Below, in pieces: positions 51,021 to 63,333 of a DNA stretch of 64,000 bases. The stretch spans positions 186,001-250,000 of the forward strand of contig JAQMWT010000315.1 of NCBI GenBank assembly GCA_029834535.1. Direction: 5' to 3'. Under the pieces are notes generated by a model that ran no database searches, was not told the origin of the DNA, and saw only the letters and a program-made list of their open reading frames with translations. Position numbers and translations under genes: made by a program. The DNA is from Chrysophaeum taylorii. Its lineage: Eukaryota > Sar > Pelagophyceae > Pelagomonadales > Pelagomonadaceae. How positions within the stretch are numbered: position 1 is the first letter of the stretch; the number at the start of each line of letters is the position of its first letter.

Positions 51021-53481
51021 AGCTTTGGTTGATTCCCGAGGAGTCTACCACGCCGATTATGATCTGCCGTTTCAGATCCGATCCGATGCTTCCAAGGATG
51101 GACTTGGAGCATATCTCTTCCAAATTGTCGAAGTCAAGGACGATGCCGGAAGAGTGACTCGAGAAGAACGAGTAGTTGAATACTGGAGCCGAGCTGTGCC
51201 GAAGGAGATGCGGAATTATGAGCCCCGTCGGCTAGAGCTGCTGGCAGTTATACTTTCTCTAGAGCACTTTCGAGCCTACATTGAAGGGCACCGGACTGTT
51301 TTGGAGACCGATCACCGAAATTTGACGTTTTTACGTAAGGCGACGCACTCGTCTGGGCAGCTTGCTCGTTGGGCGATGCGCCTCGCCAATTTTGACCCTG
51401 AACTTGGTTATAAGCCGGGAAAGTCACCGGGAATGAGTATCCCTGACTGTCTCTCCCGCAACCCGATTGATCATGTCATCGAGACTGACGAGTTTGGAGA
51501 ACCTTTGAACCACGCGTATTTAGTGTTCCAAGAGCTTCCCCGACCTGTTGATGACCGAGGAGTTCCCGTCTCTGGCTGCCACTTCATTATGTCGTTTATT
51601 ACGACCGAACTGCCGGAAGACGGAGACGAAGACCCTGAAAAGGATCCGACGAAATTGGCTACGTCTCACGCTACGAGACAACGTCGGAAGAACCGTGCGC
51701 GTGATGAGCCACAGATCTTCAAGGACGCGGCCGCTTACAAAGATTATATCGATAAGATACCCGATAATATGACGCTCGCGGAGATCGCACGTGAACAAGA
51801 ATCTGATGCTACGTGCGAGGATATTCGCTACCGAATGGCCCAAGGTCAGACGCCACGACGTTCCCGAGCGAACGAACGATTCGAAGTCGTTAAAGATGTT
51901 CTTTACCGCATTTCTGCTGATTTGCACCCGATGATTGTTGCACCTGCTACGTTGCACAAACGCATTATTCGACTTTATCATGACACTCCGGTTAACGGTG
52001 GTCATATGGGACGTCACAGTACCGTCCAGGCTATCCAAGAACGATTTTGGTGGCCCCACATGTCGAACGAAGTTGGAGTCTTCATTGCTGAATGCTTAGT
52101 TTGTCAGAAAGCTCGTACGCCTGAGCCGAAACGAGCTGGACTCTTGCAGCAGCCCGTCTACGATGGTGATGGTGCTGTTCTTTGCATGGATTTATTTGGA
52201 CCCTTGCCCAGCGCTGGTCCCGAGACGTATCTTCTAGTATTTTTTGATCCGTTCTCGCATTTCTTGATTCTGGATGTTTTGAATGATAAGACTGCTGAGT
52301 CTGTCCTCGAGTCTTTTGTCATTAACATTCTCCTCAAGGGCTACTTGCCCCAGATGATTCGTACCGACAACGGTAAAGAGTTCGTGAACAAGTTGATGCG
52401 CGAGTTTTGCCATCTCTTTAACACACGATACCAAACTACGATTCCTTATCATGCCCAGTCGAACCCGGCTGAGCGTGTCAACCGATTTATCAAGGCCTTC
52501 CTCCGTGCTTGCCTTCAAGGCCGGAACATCACGGATTGGCCTGACTTTGCTCATTATATTGCGTTTTGCTACAACCGCAAGTTTATTCCAGGCACGCAGA
52601 TTTCTCCCTTTATGCTGCGCCTGAACCGTCAGCCGATGCTGCCGACTGACTACACGCTCATGGATTTTGATACACGATTATTGCCGAAGACTCGCTCCGA
52701 TGCAGTCGCCGAGACTCGCGAACGATTGAAATATTATACAAAGCTCGTCCGTGAGGCTCGTGATAAAGCTTTGAAGAAACAGCGATTGGCTTATAATGCT
52801 GATCATGTTGATGTTGAATACAAGGAAGGATCGCACGTTTTGCTCTACATCCCTTTCCTTCAGAACAAACTTCGACCGGAATGGCGAGGGCCGTTTATTA
52901 TCAAGGAACGCCTCTCCCCGGTCACCTATAGGATTGAGTCTCTCGACTCTCCGCCCGAAGAACGACGTGTTCATGTAAGTCAGATCACGCCGGTGATGGC
53001 ACCTCCGATCGTTGATCAAACCATCCGCAAACCCGAAGAAACCTTCCGTGATGATTATCAGCACGGTAAGTTTGTTGTTTTCCGGATTCCTGACCGGAAG
53101 CGCTCTGATTGGCGCAAGAAGATTTATGTTGCCGAAGTTTACGAGCCTTACGATTACCAAAATGATCGTGTCGCTCTACATTTCTATTCCGATTTGGGTC
53201 CGAACGATGATGTCGCTTATTTCAAGCCGACCTCTCACCTTTCGCACCGCAAGCTCAAGCCCGAATTCAAGGACGTTGAAGGTCGAAGTTTCACCGACAA
53301 GTCCCGAATTTCCTCCAACACAACTCCTTGTGTCACGGATTTCGCTCCGCACGAGATTGACGTGTTGGTCCCCAAGTTTACTTTACGCAGTGGTCGGGTT
53401 CCTGAACCGATCATCACCCGCGTTTACCAGAAGATTCGTTCACGAGATGCTCGTAAGGCGAAGCCGCGCTCCTCGCGTTAG
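50970..53481 (+). CDS. retrotransposon RNase H and integrase
   Basis: Enters the open frame at about 50970 (start-to-stop frame 51025-53481). RNase H: FQIRSDASKDGLGAYLFQI, RRLELLAVILSLEHFRAYI, ETDHRNLTFL. Integrase: zinc-binding HHCC (HKRIIRLYHD...GGHMGRHSTVQ...CLVCQKAR), then the DDE core with MDLFGPLPS, RTDNGKEFVN and HAQSNPAERVNRF, then a GPY/F-type C-terminus (EWRGPFIIKERLSPVTYRIE). The last 150 residues, after the GPY/F block, have no recognised chromodomain. Clean over 818 codons, and probably functional. Confidence 0.92.
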
Positions 53482-53521
53482 CACCTCGCTGGGGCAGCTC
53501 GAATTCTTACCAGAGGAGTCC

Positions 53522-53857
53522 TGTGGCGGCAACTCCCGCCTCCTAAGGCTTACCCCTCTTCTAGCCCCCCCCCTTATCAGGGGACCCTACTCCGTTCCGA
53601 TGATGTCAGAGTTTTCTCTGACATCATCTTCCTTTTCCGTGACAGGTGTCACCTTGATTTCTGATGTTCGATTATCCTTGATCATAAAGCAACAGCCGAT
53701 CCTCAAGTTGAGAGGACCAGGCGCAGGAGTTGTTTGTGGTCGCGTGGCGGGAGAACGGCCATCCTCGTCCAGTGATCCCACCAAGGGCACGGACGCGATC
53801 GGCGAGCCAGGATTCGAAGGCACGCCAGTTAGCCCCTAAAATTCTCCTTACGCCACA
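53522..53857 (+). repeat. right LTR (336 bp)
   Basis: Same TGTGG...CCACA ends as the left copy. No strong polypurine tract precedes it; the best is cagaggagtc at 53511-53520. Confidence 0.92.
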
Positions 53858-53862
53858 GTGGT

Positions 53863-53946
53863 TTCACCCGTGGTTCGGGTAGGGAGAAAGGGTTGTTGAG
53901 GCCCCCGGTCCGGCCAGGAGGGGCGGGTATCTGAGAAAACCACTAC
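53863..53946. mobile_element. distal end of the hairpin element's right arm
   Basis: ttcacccgtggttcgggtag to gagaaaaccactac is the inverse of 42751-42840 and completes the inverted-repeat element split by the retrotransposon. Confidence 0.75.
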
Positions 53947-54244
53947 AACTGCCCTTCCTTGCACTCACCCCGGCTCTCCCTTCCGCTCGACACTCGGACC
54001 CCCACTAACCTGAGCTGCTTTTATCAGCGTCCGCTCTGCCTTTTAATAGGCTTTTCCTTTGAGTTGACCCCCTAATCCCCCATGCATTGGGCTGGCCTCT
54101 AGTTAATTATCCCCCAATCTCAGCGCTGTGGCGCGCGGGATCAGTGTCACTGGGCGATGAGAGGGGGGGGGGGTAGAAAAGCGGATTGGGGACGAGTTGA
54201 TTTTTTGCCGCCGGTTGTCAAGGTTTTTGAGCGAGGGAGTACCA
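53947..54244. other. intergenic, no gene seen
   Basis: Contains a segment at about 54080-54130 (catgcattgggctggcctct) resembling the loop of the hairpin element in inverse orientation, perhaps a fragment of another copy. Confidence 0.35.
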
Positions 54245-54249
54245 GGTCT

Positions 54250-54690
54250 TGGTCAGTATGTTGCATTTGCAGAGTGCCTTATTGAGTGAGACCACGGCCG
54301 TACGTGTATTGTGGGGACCCGCGGGGACGTTTGGGGGCGCACCAGGAGGTAAGCATCTTCCGAGGAGGGCGATTCCAGGGCGTGCGGGCAACATGGCCTG
54401 CCCAGCGAAGTTGTCGGCAAGAGATTTAGATGTCGATAGTCTCCAGGTCGAGGCGCTGGAGGAGGCTTGTAGTTTTTACGTGATTTTTGCAAGGTCTGGC
54501 GACGTGTAACGCGGCACATCGCGCGTGCGCACTGTGTGTGAAGCATGGTTGACGATTGTAGATAACCTCGGTTAGGCACCATGATTCCGCACCGTGAAGG
54601 AAGATGGCGAGGATGAGACCGACGTAGACAGTTCGCTTGGCTCGAGAGCAGAGACGTATCACGAGGCAAAAACGTAGTGGCGGAGCGCAC
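54250..54690 (-). pseudogene. LINE-type reverse transcriptase 3' relic
   Basis: The minus strand reads KRTVYVGLILAIFLHGAESW near 54640-54570 and then LQRLDLETIDI, followed by a decayed GHV-RM-like block and Pro-rich tail (PPGAPPNVPAGP). This is the same family and order as the relic at 34540-35354. Frameshifts show it is dead. Confidence 0.6.
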
Positions 54691-55466
54691 CGAAAGCCGC
54701 TTGGTGTACTACAGACTAGTATCCCCCGGTCCTTTGCCGCGTGACGCTACTTCTTTGGGGATGCTGTTTGCTGGAGTGCTGAGTGCGGAAAGTTGCGACG
54801 CACAGGCGAAATCGAGACGCGCGCTATAGAGCCCGCAGCCACTTGCGGCACCAAAAAACTGAAAGAAATTTGTCTCCCATCACGCCTGTTACCAGCTTTG
54901 TAACCGATACAAAATCTTCGACGGCTGACGCCATTGCCTTCTCGTCATTGTGGACTTTGCGCCGTATGTAAAAAAGGTGGTTCGCCGGACAGGAGCGCGA
55001 TTGCCGGCGTGGAAAGGTCACCGCGTCTGCCATTGGGGCAGGTGCGTTCGGCCTCGCGAGATTGCGCAAGCTGTCAAATTCAACGGGCAGACTCGTGCGC
55101 TTCGCGCCACAGCTGGTGGATTCATGCACCAAATAGAAGGCCAACGCCGTGGTGCTGTCAAATTTAAGCGGCGTCTGGTTCCGTGCCATTGATCAGGTAT
55201 TATCATCATCATGGTTTACAACTCCCAGGCTCAAAGAGCCAAAAGGGATGAGCGCAGAGGGAGAAACAAGGAAGAAGCAAGCACGCAAGGGCGGCGGCAG
55301 AAGTAGGAAGAAGGGAGCAGGGCAAAAAAAAAATCAACCAGAAGAAGGAAGGTGAAGAAATGTACACGAAGGCGCGACGCAAGAAGATGTCAATGGAAAC
55401 GAAAAAGGCAGGGAGAGTGGCGACAGGCTCGGCTATGAAGAAAGGCACGAGAAGACGACGCTACCG
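54691..55466. other. intergenic, Lys/Arg-rich low-complexity frames only
   Basis: Purine-rich stretch (55240-55400) gives Lys/Gly-rich translations in all plus frames. No gene is supported. Confidence 0.4.
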
Positions 55467-55621
55467 CTTCGTGATCTCGTCCAGCACGTGCTTCAAGATC
55501 TGCGGCTTCGAATCTTTTGGCACCCGCGAGCTGCTGGGGTCCATCTTGGACCAGTTGTTGGGACGGATCCGCCGCCTACCGCCGCTGGGATTCCAATGCA
55601 TCCGCTTTCTTCTGCCAAAGC
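55467..55621 (+). repeat. inverted duplicate, left copy
   Basis: The segment cttcgtgatctcg...atgcatccgctttc (55467-55603 core) is the reverse complement, with gaps, of 56708-56830: shared tracts include gtgcttcaagatctgcggct directly followed by tcgaatct, and gatgcatccgctttc. The two copies face each other across about 1.1 kb. Confidence 0.65.
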
Positions 55622-56700
55622 CCCCCCCCCAGCACGAATACATAGCCCTAGGGGGTCGGCGACCTCCTCCCTGGAGCTTGTCAGTGGCGCTTGGGGGTCT
55701 CGGACCCACCCCCGAGACGACTGGCATTGCTTCGCCAGACAGTCTCTACTCGTCAAGCTACAGATCAGCAGGGCATTTGTGGCTGGAGGGGGGTTGTGGC
55801 GTGCGGACGGTAACCACGAGGAAGCCCCGCGGGTGTACACCTCGAGTGCTCAGGGCGAACTCCTCCCGCTTGCTTGGACCCTGGGCATGCCCCTCATGCA
55901 TCGTGGCAGATCATCGCGTCCCTGAAACTGTAGTAAAAGTAGGCGGTCCAAGCCGAAAACAGGTTGCATTCAGCACCTCGTCAAGTATTATTACGGCTTG
56001 GAGTCGCGCGTTTGGCTAAGGCACAGTGATCTCTCTGCAGCGGCGCTCCCTCTGATCCTCCGAGCCTGCAACGCCCGTGCCCGAGAGGAGCGCGAGGCTC
56101 TCGGAGGCGCTCCCCCCCGACAGAGCCGCCGAGCCTCAGTTATAGCGGCGGTCCGTAGAATAGTAGCTCTGAAGACCGGGGCGCCTGGCAAGCAGGTTTA
56201 CCCTCGCGTATGAGACCTCCGCGCGATTAGCGAGGAGTAGAGACTGGCGCGTAGGCGTAGGTGCCCGGCCAGGAATCCCACCCCCCCAGCTTGAAATTTT
56301 TGCGCTGGGGGTCGCAGACCTCCACCTCGAAACTTTAACGCTGGGGGGTTGCGACCCCCCCGCCCAGTATCTCGTTGTCATCGCGCGCCCGCCCCCACGG
56401 AAGCGGTCTTCGCCCAGGCAAACCATCCCTCGTTGAAAATGGGAACTTGGCAGAACTGTTTCTTGGCAAGAAAAATGGCAAGAAAATTGGGGCCCAGGCA
56501 AAAATCGGGAGTTGCACAAAAAGTCAGCGCCTCATTATGTGTGAGGCCCGTTCTGTGTAGAGCAAAAGTGGGCCAAAAAACCAAAGTTGGGCAAATTTGA
56601 GGGCTGATTTTTGCTACAACTTAAAACAACTTTATTTTGTGCCTTTTTTTTTTTCCCAAGAAAAAACATTTTTGCCACGATTTTTAGGAGGGGTGGTCCG
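55622..56700. other. spacer between inverted duplicates, no gene
   Basis: Runs of C/G and a tandem pair of units containing cttgaaatttttgcgctggg and ctcgaaactttaacgctggg (56290-56350). No coding frame is supported. Confidence 0.4.
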
Positions 56701-56707
56701 GCTGAGG

Positions 56708-56830
56708 AAAGCGGATGCATCGGAATCCCGGTGGATCCGTTCCAAAATGGACGCCAGCTCGTGGTTGGTTGCCGACAGATTCGAAGCCGCAGATCTTGAA
56801 GCACTTGCGGAATGAGATTATGAAGCGGTG
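56708..56830 (-). repeat. inverted duplicate, right copy
   Basis: Partner of 55467-55621. Short frames on both strands here and in the partner read related peptides (HVLQDLRLRI / KHLRNEIMK), consistent with a former mobile-element end. Confidence 0.6.
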
Positions 56831-57599
56831 CGACGCCAGCTATGCAAATGGCGCGGTGCAGCAACTGGAATTGGGAACGGCTATAACGATGGCGACGAGG
56901 TGCTGCCGTCCTCTGGGGAGCATGGGGAGCATCCGACGCGCTCCCTGACGCCCCTTCGACCCGAGCCGCCCGCACGCTAAAGGCAACAATCGCGCGACGA
57001 CGCCAAATCTTCGCGGCCTAGTACCTGCGCGCCAGTCTCAGAGTCACTACTTGAAGTGCTCGAGTCGCTCGAGTCGCTCGAGAGGAGGAATGACGGCTGT
57101 CGCGGCGAAACGATGTCTTGTCCCAAGACTTGACACGTGGCGGTGACGGGCCCGCGGACGCCGCCGACGAGGTCGGCCAGATATCTCGACGCTCGCCCTC
57201 GTGCACGCACCACCCGGCGGCTTTCAAACGCCCACAGGACCTCCCTACAGAGATCGCCGAGCGTATGCGGGTTCGAGCGGACGCAGGTCGACAACGGTAA
57301 CTGTAGCCCAACATCACCGAGACCAGCCCGAAGCAAGCGCTAGAACCACCAAGGTGGTCGCGCGTGCCCAGCAGCAAGGCCCCACTCCGTCGCATTTTTA
57401 CGTCCGGCGGCGGCAGGGTGCGTACGCCCTGCGGGTTCAACTCCTCTTCTCTCGTCCCCAGCAAGTCGGCGGCTCCGCCTCATTCCTCTCCGGGCGCAGC
57501 CGCGGATACCCTCGTTATGCCCCCCTCTGGAACCCACTTCCCCACGCAACGAGAGTCGGCTCTTGTGCGAAAGCCATGAGCACTTTACTTTTTGTCTTA

Positions 57600-58235
57600 T
57601 GGGGGCGTACCTAAACGACACCTACTTTTACAGGTTCGCGCCCCAGGTATTGCGAGGTACTCGGGAAAAGGTGTGTTGGAACATCGCGACGCGGTGTAAA
57701 AAAGTGCTTCCACGAAAGCCAAAGGCTCGCGCGCTTGTTTTAGTTGTTGGTGACTCGGGCCAGAAAAAAACGCGCCCCAAACATCGTTTCCGCCCGTCCG
57801 GAAGTTCTTCACCTCGGCGAAGCAGTCTCGAAAGCCATCGCGAAGTCTTCGTCGGGCTCGATCTCGGCATTCTAGCTCCTTCTTGAGCGCGGCGGCCAAA
57901 GCGGCCTCGGCGTCCGCGAATGCCGCGCCAACAACCACAGGCGACGGCGGCGGCAGCGGCGGCGCTTCATCGCTCGAGCTGGCCATCGACAAACGCGCGA
58001 GAATAGTCTGTCGCGTCGACAAGCCCCCAGAGCAGCTTGGCCGTGTTGTCCCAGGAGCCCGTCGCGAGGAGGTTAGGTCGCCCGCGGGCGAGAAGGCGAC
58101 CCCGCATATTCTATCCAAATGCACCTTGAACGCGTGGATGAGGCACCGCGATCTTACATCCCATAGCTTGGCAGTAGACTCGTCAAATCCCGTTCCCGTC
58201 ACGACTTTTTCTCGTTTTCTGTACCTCCTCAAAGT
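57600..58235 (-). pseudogene. WD40-repeat gene relic
   Basis: The minus strand begins STAKLWDVRSRCLIHAFKVH and LDRICGVAFSPAGDL, typical WD40 units (AKLWD; V-x-F-S-P-x-G). After a one-base break at about 58075 it continues in another frame ATGSWDNTAKLLWGL, and then becomes unstructured to about 57620. It is a decayed fragment of a WD-repeat protein. A 211-codon frame crosses the break but is out of register for half its length. Confidence 0.6.
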
Positions 58236-58305
58236 GGGGATTTATGTGGGGTATTTATTTTTCAGGTGCTGATTTTGCCCAACTTAGCATTTAAAAAAAA
58301 ATACG

Positions 58306-58490
58306 AAGTGGGGAAAGAACCGTTCTGTACAGCGGTACCAAAAAAAATTTTGTATTTTACTTTAGTAGTTTTTTTACATACTTTTGGAGTTATTTTTTGA
58401 CTTTAGTAGTTAGGATTTTACATACTATACAGCGGTACCAAAAATAATTTTTGGTGCCGCTGTACAGAACTGTTCTTTCTTTCCCCACTT
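58306..58490. mobile_element. MITE-like element with about 45-bp inverted ends
   Basis: Begins aagtggggaaagaaccgttc (then tgtacagcggtacc) and ends with the inverse ggtgccgctgtacagaactg (then ttctttctttccccactt). The interior has two copies of ctttagtagtt...ttttacatact. 185 bp, non-coding. No clear target duplication. Confidence 0.65.
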
Positions 58491-58643
58491 TGGTTTTTTT
58501 CCCACTTTTGCTCTGTACAGCAGAACGGGCCGTATGCTTCACGAATTTTTACAATATTGTATTATAGGAGAAGAAAGAACGGGCGTTCTCCTCACAGTTC
58601 GCTGTAGATATATATATACGAATCTTTGCTTTCAAGGTGAACT

Positions 58644-61600
58644 ATGCGTACCGAAGGATTCGATGGTCTCGAATTGTCTAGAGAGCGACCAGGCATAGAA
58701 GGTGACGAAACTGGTATGACGTCGAGCAAGGCGCGATGGTCCCGCCGTCCCTGGAGCGAGGAAGTGACCTGGCAGGCGCAGGCACGCGAAACGGCCGCGG
58801 CGCTCAACGAGGAAATTTTCCTGACGTGGCTCGACAAAGATGGCGCAGAAACTGCCAACCTGTCGTATAAAATGGTCTGGAACCGCTCGGCGTTCGTGGC
58901 GAACTGGATTCTCGGGGACGTCGGTCTCGCGCCGGGTGATCGCGCCGTACTCGTGTACGCTCCGGGGCCGGAGTTCTTCGTCGCCTTTGTCGCGTGTCTT
59001 CGCGCTGGCGTCTTGGCCGTGCCAAATTACCCTCCCGACCCCTCCGGCCTTGGACGTGGCCTCAGGAAGCTGGATCTCGTACGCACCACCTGCGGCGCCG
59101 AGGTGGGCCTCACCGACAGCATCGTGCGCAATTTGCGCATGGCAACGAGCATATGGCACGCGTGGCCCGCGATACGCTGGCACAACACGGACGGCCTGGG
59201 CGCCGACTCGCCTCTACTTTTTCATCGGCTGATGAGCTCGGAGGAGCAGCAGCCAGATGACCCGATGCTACGAGTCTCGCGCAGCTCCAGCTCGAAGAAG
59301 AACGACGAGGGAGCCGCCGCGCGTTCGACGGTTTTTCACGACGAGCACGACGACGATGTAGCGCGTCGATCGCTCGCGCGCGTTCACGGTGGGGACGGGG
59401 ACCAACAAGCGAACATCGAAGGCGGCGGCGGCGAACGCCTCGACCAAGCCACGGATGACTCGATCGCCTTTCTTCAATTTACGTCGGGCTCGACGGGGTG
59501 CGCTATCGAGAGAGAGTCGTCAAAAAATCGATTTGACATCCCCGCAGGGACCCCAAGGGCGTCATGATTTCGCATCGCAACATCTGGCACAACGTCAACA
59601 ATATCTACATCCCTGGCCAGCACAACTTTCTCGGAACCCGCATCGGCGAGGCGGCGGCGAACCGATTGCACGACTTGGCCGAACCGTCGGAGCGAGTTGT
59701 CGGGGTTAGCTGGCTACCCCAGTTTCACGATAGTGGTCTGATGCTCATGTTGCTCGGGCCATTTCTCGCCGGCTAGAACCAGTGTGATAAGACATACCCC
59801 GATAGAAACGACGATAAGCTGTCCGACTTGTCGTCGGTTGGAAGAGTGATTAAAATTGTGCGCAGGCTATCGCATGGTCAACTTCTCGCCGGTCTCGTTC
59901 CTCGCCGACCCCTTGATGTGGCTGCGCGCCGTCTCCAAGTATCGCGCCATCTGGACGGCCTCGCCAGACTTTGGCTATCGGCTGTGCACGAAGCGCGCCG
60001 CCGATACCGATGTCAGCGACATCGACCTGAGCTGCCTGGTGTACTGCGCGGGCGGCGTCGGCCAGCGGTGCGTCCCGTCGCTCCTCCGCGAGTTCGCCGC
60101 CTACTTTGCAATCCACGCACGCCTCCCCGACGACGGCAGTCGCGGCATATTCGTGCCCAACTACGGCCTCGCCGAGCACGTCGTGGCGACTTGCGGCGAG
60201 AACGACGGCCTCGTCGCGTCCCGTCGGCGACCCGATCTCATCTCGTGCGGTTCAGACTTTATCGTCGACGTCCGTATCGTCGACGCCGCAAACCGACGAC
60301 GCATCGTCGCCGACAACACGCCCGGCGAGCTGTGGTTGAGCTCGGACTCGGTCGCCCAAGGATACTGGGGCAAGCCCGAGCTGAGTGACGAGACCTTTCG
60401 CGCGCGACTCGAGCCAGACGACGGCAAGGTATACCTGAGGACTGGCGACGAGGCCTTCGTGGAGCGGGGCCGCCTCTTCATCTGCGCTCGAATCAAAGAC
60501 TTGATCATCGTTGGCGGCACAAATTACTACAGCGATGACGTCGAAGTGGCTGCGACCGAGGCCATCATCGACTCGGCGAGACCAGGATGCGTCGCCGCCT
60601 TTGCCGTCGTCGACGACGACGACGAACGCGAATTTCTGTGCGTCGTGCTCGAAGTTCGAGACAACGCCGAATCGGAATGCGAGGCTCTCGCGGCCGCGCT
60701 CGCAACGAGGGTTGGCGAGGCTGTCGGCCTGCGACCGCGCCGCGTGGTGTTCATCAAACAGAAAACTATTTTGAAGACGACGAGCGGGAAGCTGAGACGC
60801 CGGGCGATTCGAGATGCGCTACTAGCTGGCGAGCTCCGCGTTATCTTTGACTCGAATTCAACACTTGGCGGCGGCGGCGAACAAAAGATGATACCACTTT
60901 CGGAGGAGGCAGTTGTTGGGGGGCACGACAGCATTGTTGCTCGGAACTACGACGACTCGACCGAGGGCAGCTACGTCCAGCGGCTATGGCGGCGGCTCGT
61001 CGGCGGTGGCGGCGATAATAAGGAGTCTCCCTTGACGACATCGTCATCACCAGAGGTGAAGGATACCTTTGTCGATCCGATGTTGAAGTGGTCCGAGCGC
61101 TTGCTCGCGGATGCTCGACGACGGACTTTCGAACTTTCTGATTTTCTGGGCGAGTGGGAGGTGCTCGACGACCATTACGCGATTCGACGCTTTCATATCA
61201 AGACAGAAAATGCAATCGACGATCGCGATAACGTATACCGCCAGCATCACCTGGGATGTGGCCGCTACGCGCACGAGGCTGCCGTCGTCGCAAAAATCAA
61301 AATTACGTTGGATGACGTCGAGCTGAGGCCTCGCGAAGCGGAGGCGCGACTCCCCCACGACCTCTACGTCCTCGTGCTCCACGCTACCGGCCTCGTCAAG
61401 TTCGTCCCGCACTCTGCGAGCTCGCTGCGTCCGCTTGCTTTGCTCGAAAGCCGCGACAAACTCGACGCCGAGATGAACTTGAAGCACGCAGAGGATTACG
61501 GCTGCTTTCGGTTTGGCATCGTCGTCGGGGACGGTCGAGAACGCAGGTTTCTCCGCCTTAATCGCTGGGCCACCGACAATCGCTACTTCTGGTCCGCTGT

Positions 61601-63300
61601 CAATATCACGCGCGACTTTCCCGACGGAGTCGACGAGCCGCGCGAGCTGATCGCGGCCGGGCTCGCCGCGCACCCCGGCGTTGACGGAACGAGGCCGTCT
61701 GGTGCTCTTCGCGACACGATCTTGGCATTAGAAGGCGAAAGCAACGATCGAGTCGGTGGTCGAACCACCGCGCTGCGATATCGGGCGGCGGCGGCGGCGG
61801 CGATCTCGCCGCGCGTCGATGATTTCCTGCTTGCTGGGCTATCCGGGAGCGAGTCGTCGTCGTTTTCTGGCGGCTTGGCACTCGTCGATCGCGTAGCGAG
61901 ACAGATCATCGACCTCTTCCCTCCAAACACATCCCTCAAAGACCACCCCGAATTGCCCCGCGTCCTCGGGCAGCTTGCCGTTACAGACGAGCTGATGCGA
62001 CGTCTTCACTACGACGAGTCTGTCACCGACGTCGCGACGTTCGTCGAGGCGATCAGGTCAAACGTCGTCAAGATGCCCGTGCTCATGCAGGTTGCGCAAG
62101 AACTCGAGAATCAACGACCCGGCCGCGGACTGCCAATTTCTGACGAGCGCGCCGCTGCAGACCTGCGAGGCGCCGTCATGTATTGTTTCGCGCTCCACGT
62201 GATCGGCATCTCAATGTTACGCGTGTCTTCGCCAACAACCGCCGATTCGGACTTTTTGCTCGATTTTTTGAAGACGCAACAAGCCGCCATAAATCAAGCG
62301 AAGTACGCCGTCGAAACCAGTTCACCCTTCGAGTATGAATATTTCGTGTGAGTGATTCGAAGAACATCGACGATGTAGGCTCATGAAACGCGAGGCTGTG
62401 CAATCATCCGCGCGAAGCATCGCGGAGACGAGACGCGACCCGAGTCAGCTCGCTATTGCCCGAGCAGCCGGCGGGCCTCTCGCGGAGAATATCTTGATGG
62501 CTGCCATCGAGGACGTCACAAAAAACTTTGACCGCAACGCTCGCACTATGGCAGAGTCCGCGCAACATTCACATTCCACCTTCCATGCTCGTTGTTCTCG
62601 TGAAAATCAACGCTGTTTTTAAACGAGGTGGATACGCGTTTTTTTATAGCGGACTAACCACCGTCTCTCAGGTGCTGGCTTCGAACTCGCCTACTGGAGC
62701 TGTGTGCTTCACCAACCAACCGCACGCGTTAAAGTTTCCTCGAGCGGGCTCTACTCGGGCGTCACGGATTTGGTAGGCTTTGACGTGTGCCCGGCAATGA
62801 TGTCAGAGTGGGTCCAAGTGTATCTCGTGTGGAATTTGTCGTTCGGGTTCACGGAGCCGCGCCCATTTTTGCCTCATGTCGCGAAGCTTTTGGTGCCGTG
62901 TTTACTATCTTTGACCAACGAAGACCCGACCTTTTTTTTGTGGATGCGCATTATGACGCTCAACGCGCACGTCACTTCGTTGGTTTGTCACCCCGAGCTC
63001 CGTTGGATTTCTTCGGCGACCTATGACTGGCGATCGACAGACACAAGTACTGCCTTGGGCGAACTGAGCGAACGTCTCGCTTTGCAACTGTCAAATTCTA
63101 TTTCGGCAAAACTTTCAGATAAGATATCGTCTCGGCGCGACGAAGAACGAGGCGACCCGCAGCTTGCGACGTGGTTCTCCAAGGCGCGGCATCAGACACT
63201 CGAGAGATACCGGCGCAGGACCGATCGAGATGCGCTGCTGGCCGTCAAACTCCAATCCGCCTTTGGTTTTAATGATCCGACGACGACGACGACGACTCTT

Positions 63301-63333
<33 letters not shown>

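Larger units (their letters stand above)
43399..53857 (+). mobile_element. Ty3/Gypsy-type LTR retrotransposon carrying a DNA methyltransferase domain
   Basis: 10,459 bp bounded by near-identical LTRs (43399-43735 and 53522-53857) and a GTGGT target duplication. Order inside: candidate primer-binding site, gag, Arg/Ser-rich and acidic spacer with zinc-finger-like Cys pairs, aspartic protease (LDTGS), unassigned segment, cytosine-5 methyltransferase, reverse transcriptase, RNase H, integrase. PR-RT-RH-IN order defines the Ty3/Gypsy class. gag, RT and RH-integrase frames are long and open. The protease-methyltransferase part needs several frame changes. LTR divergence is two differences, so insertion was recent. 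Confidence 0.9.

Noticed and set aside
53400-53481. Chromodomain at the integrase C-terminus
   Set aside because: The tail after the GPY/F block lacks the aromatic cage pattern, and nothing chromodomain-like is visible.
58644-62351. Treating the region as three separate short genes (ligase N-part, middle, C-part)
   Set aside because: The splits fall inside conserved motifs that are restored exactly by GT-AG or GC-AG introns.
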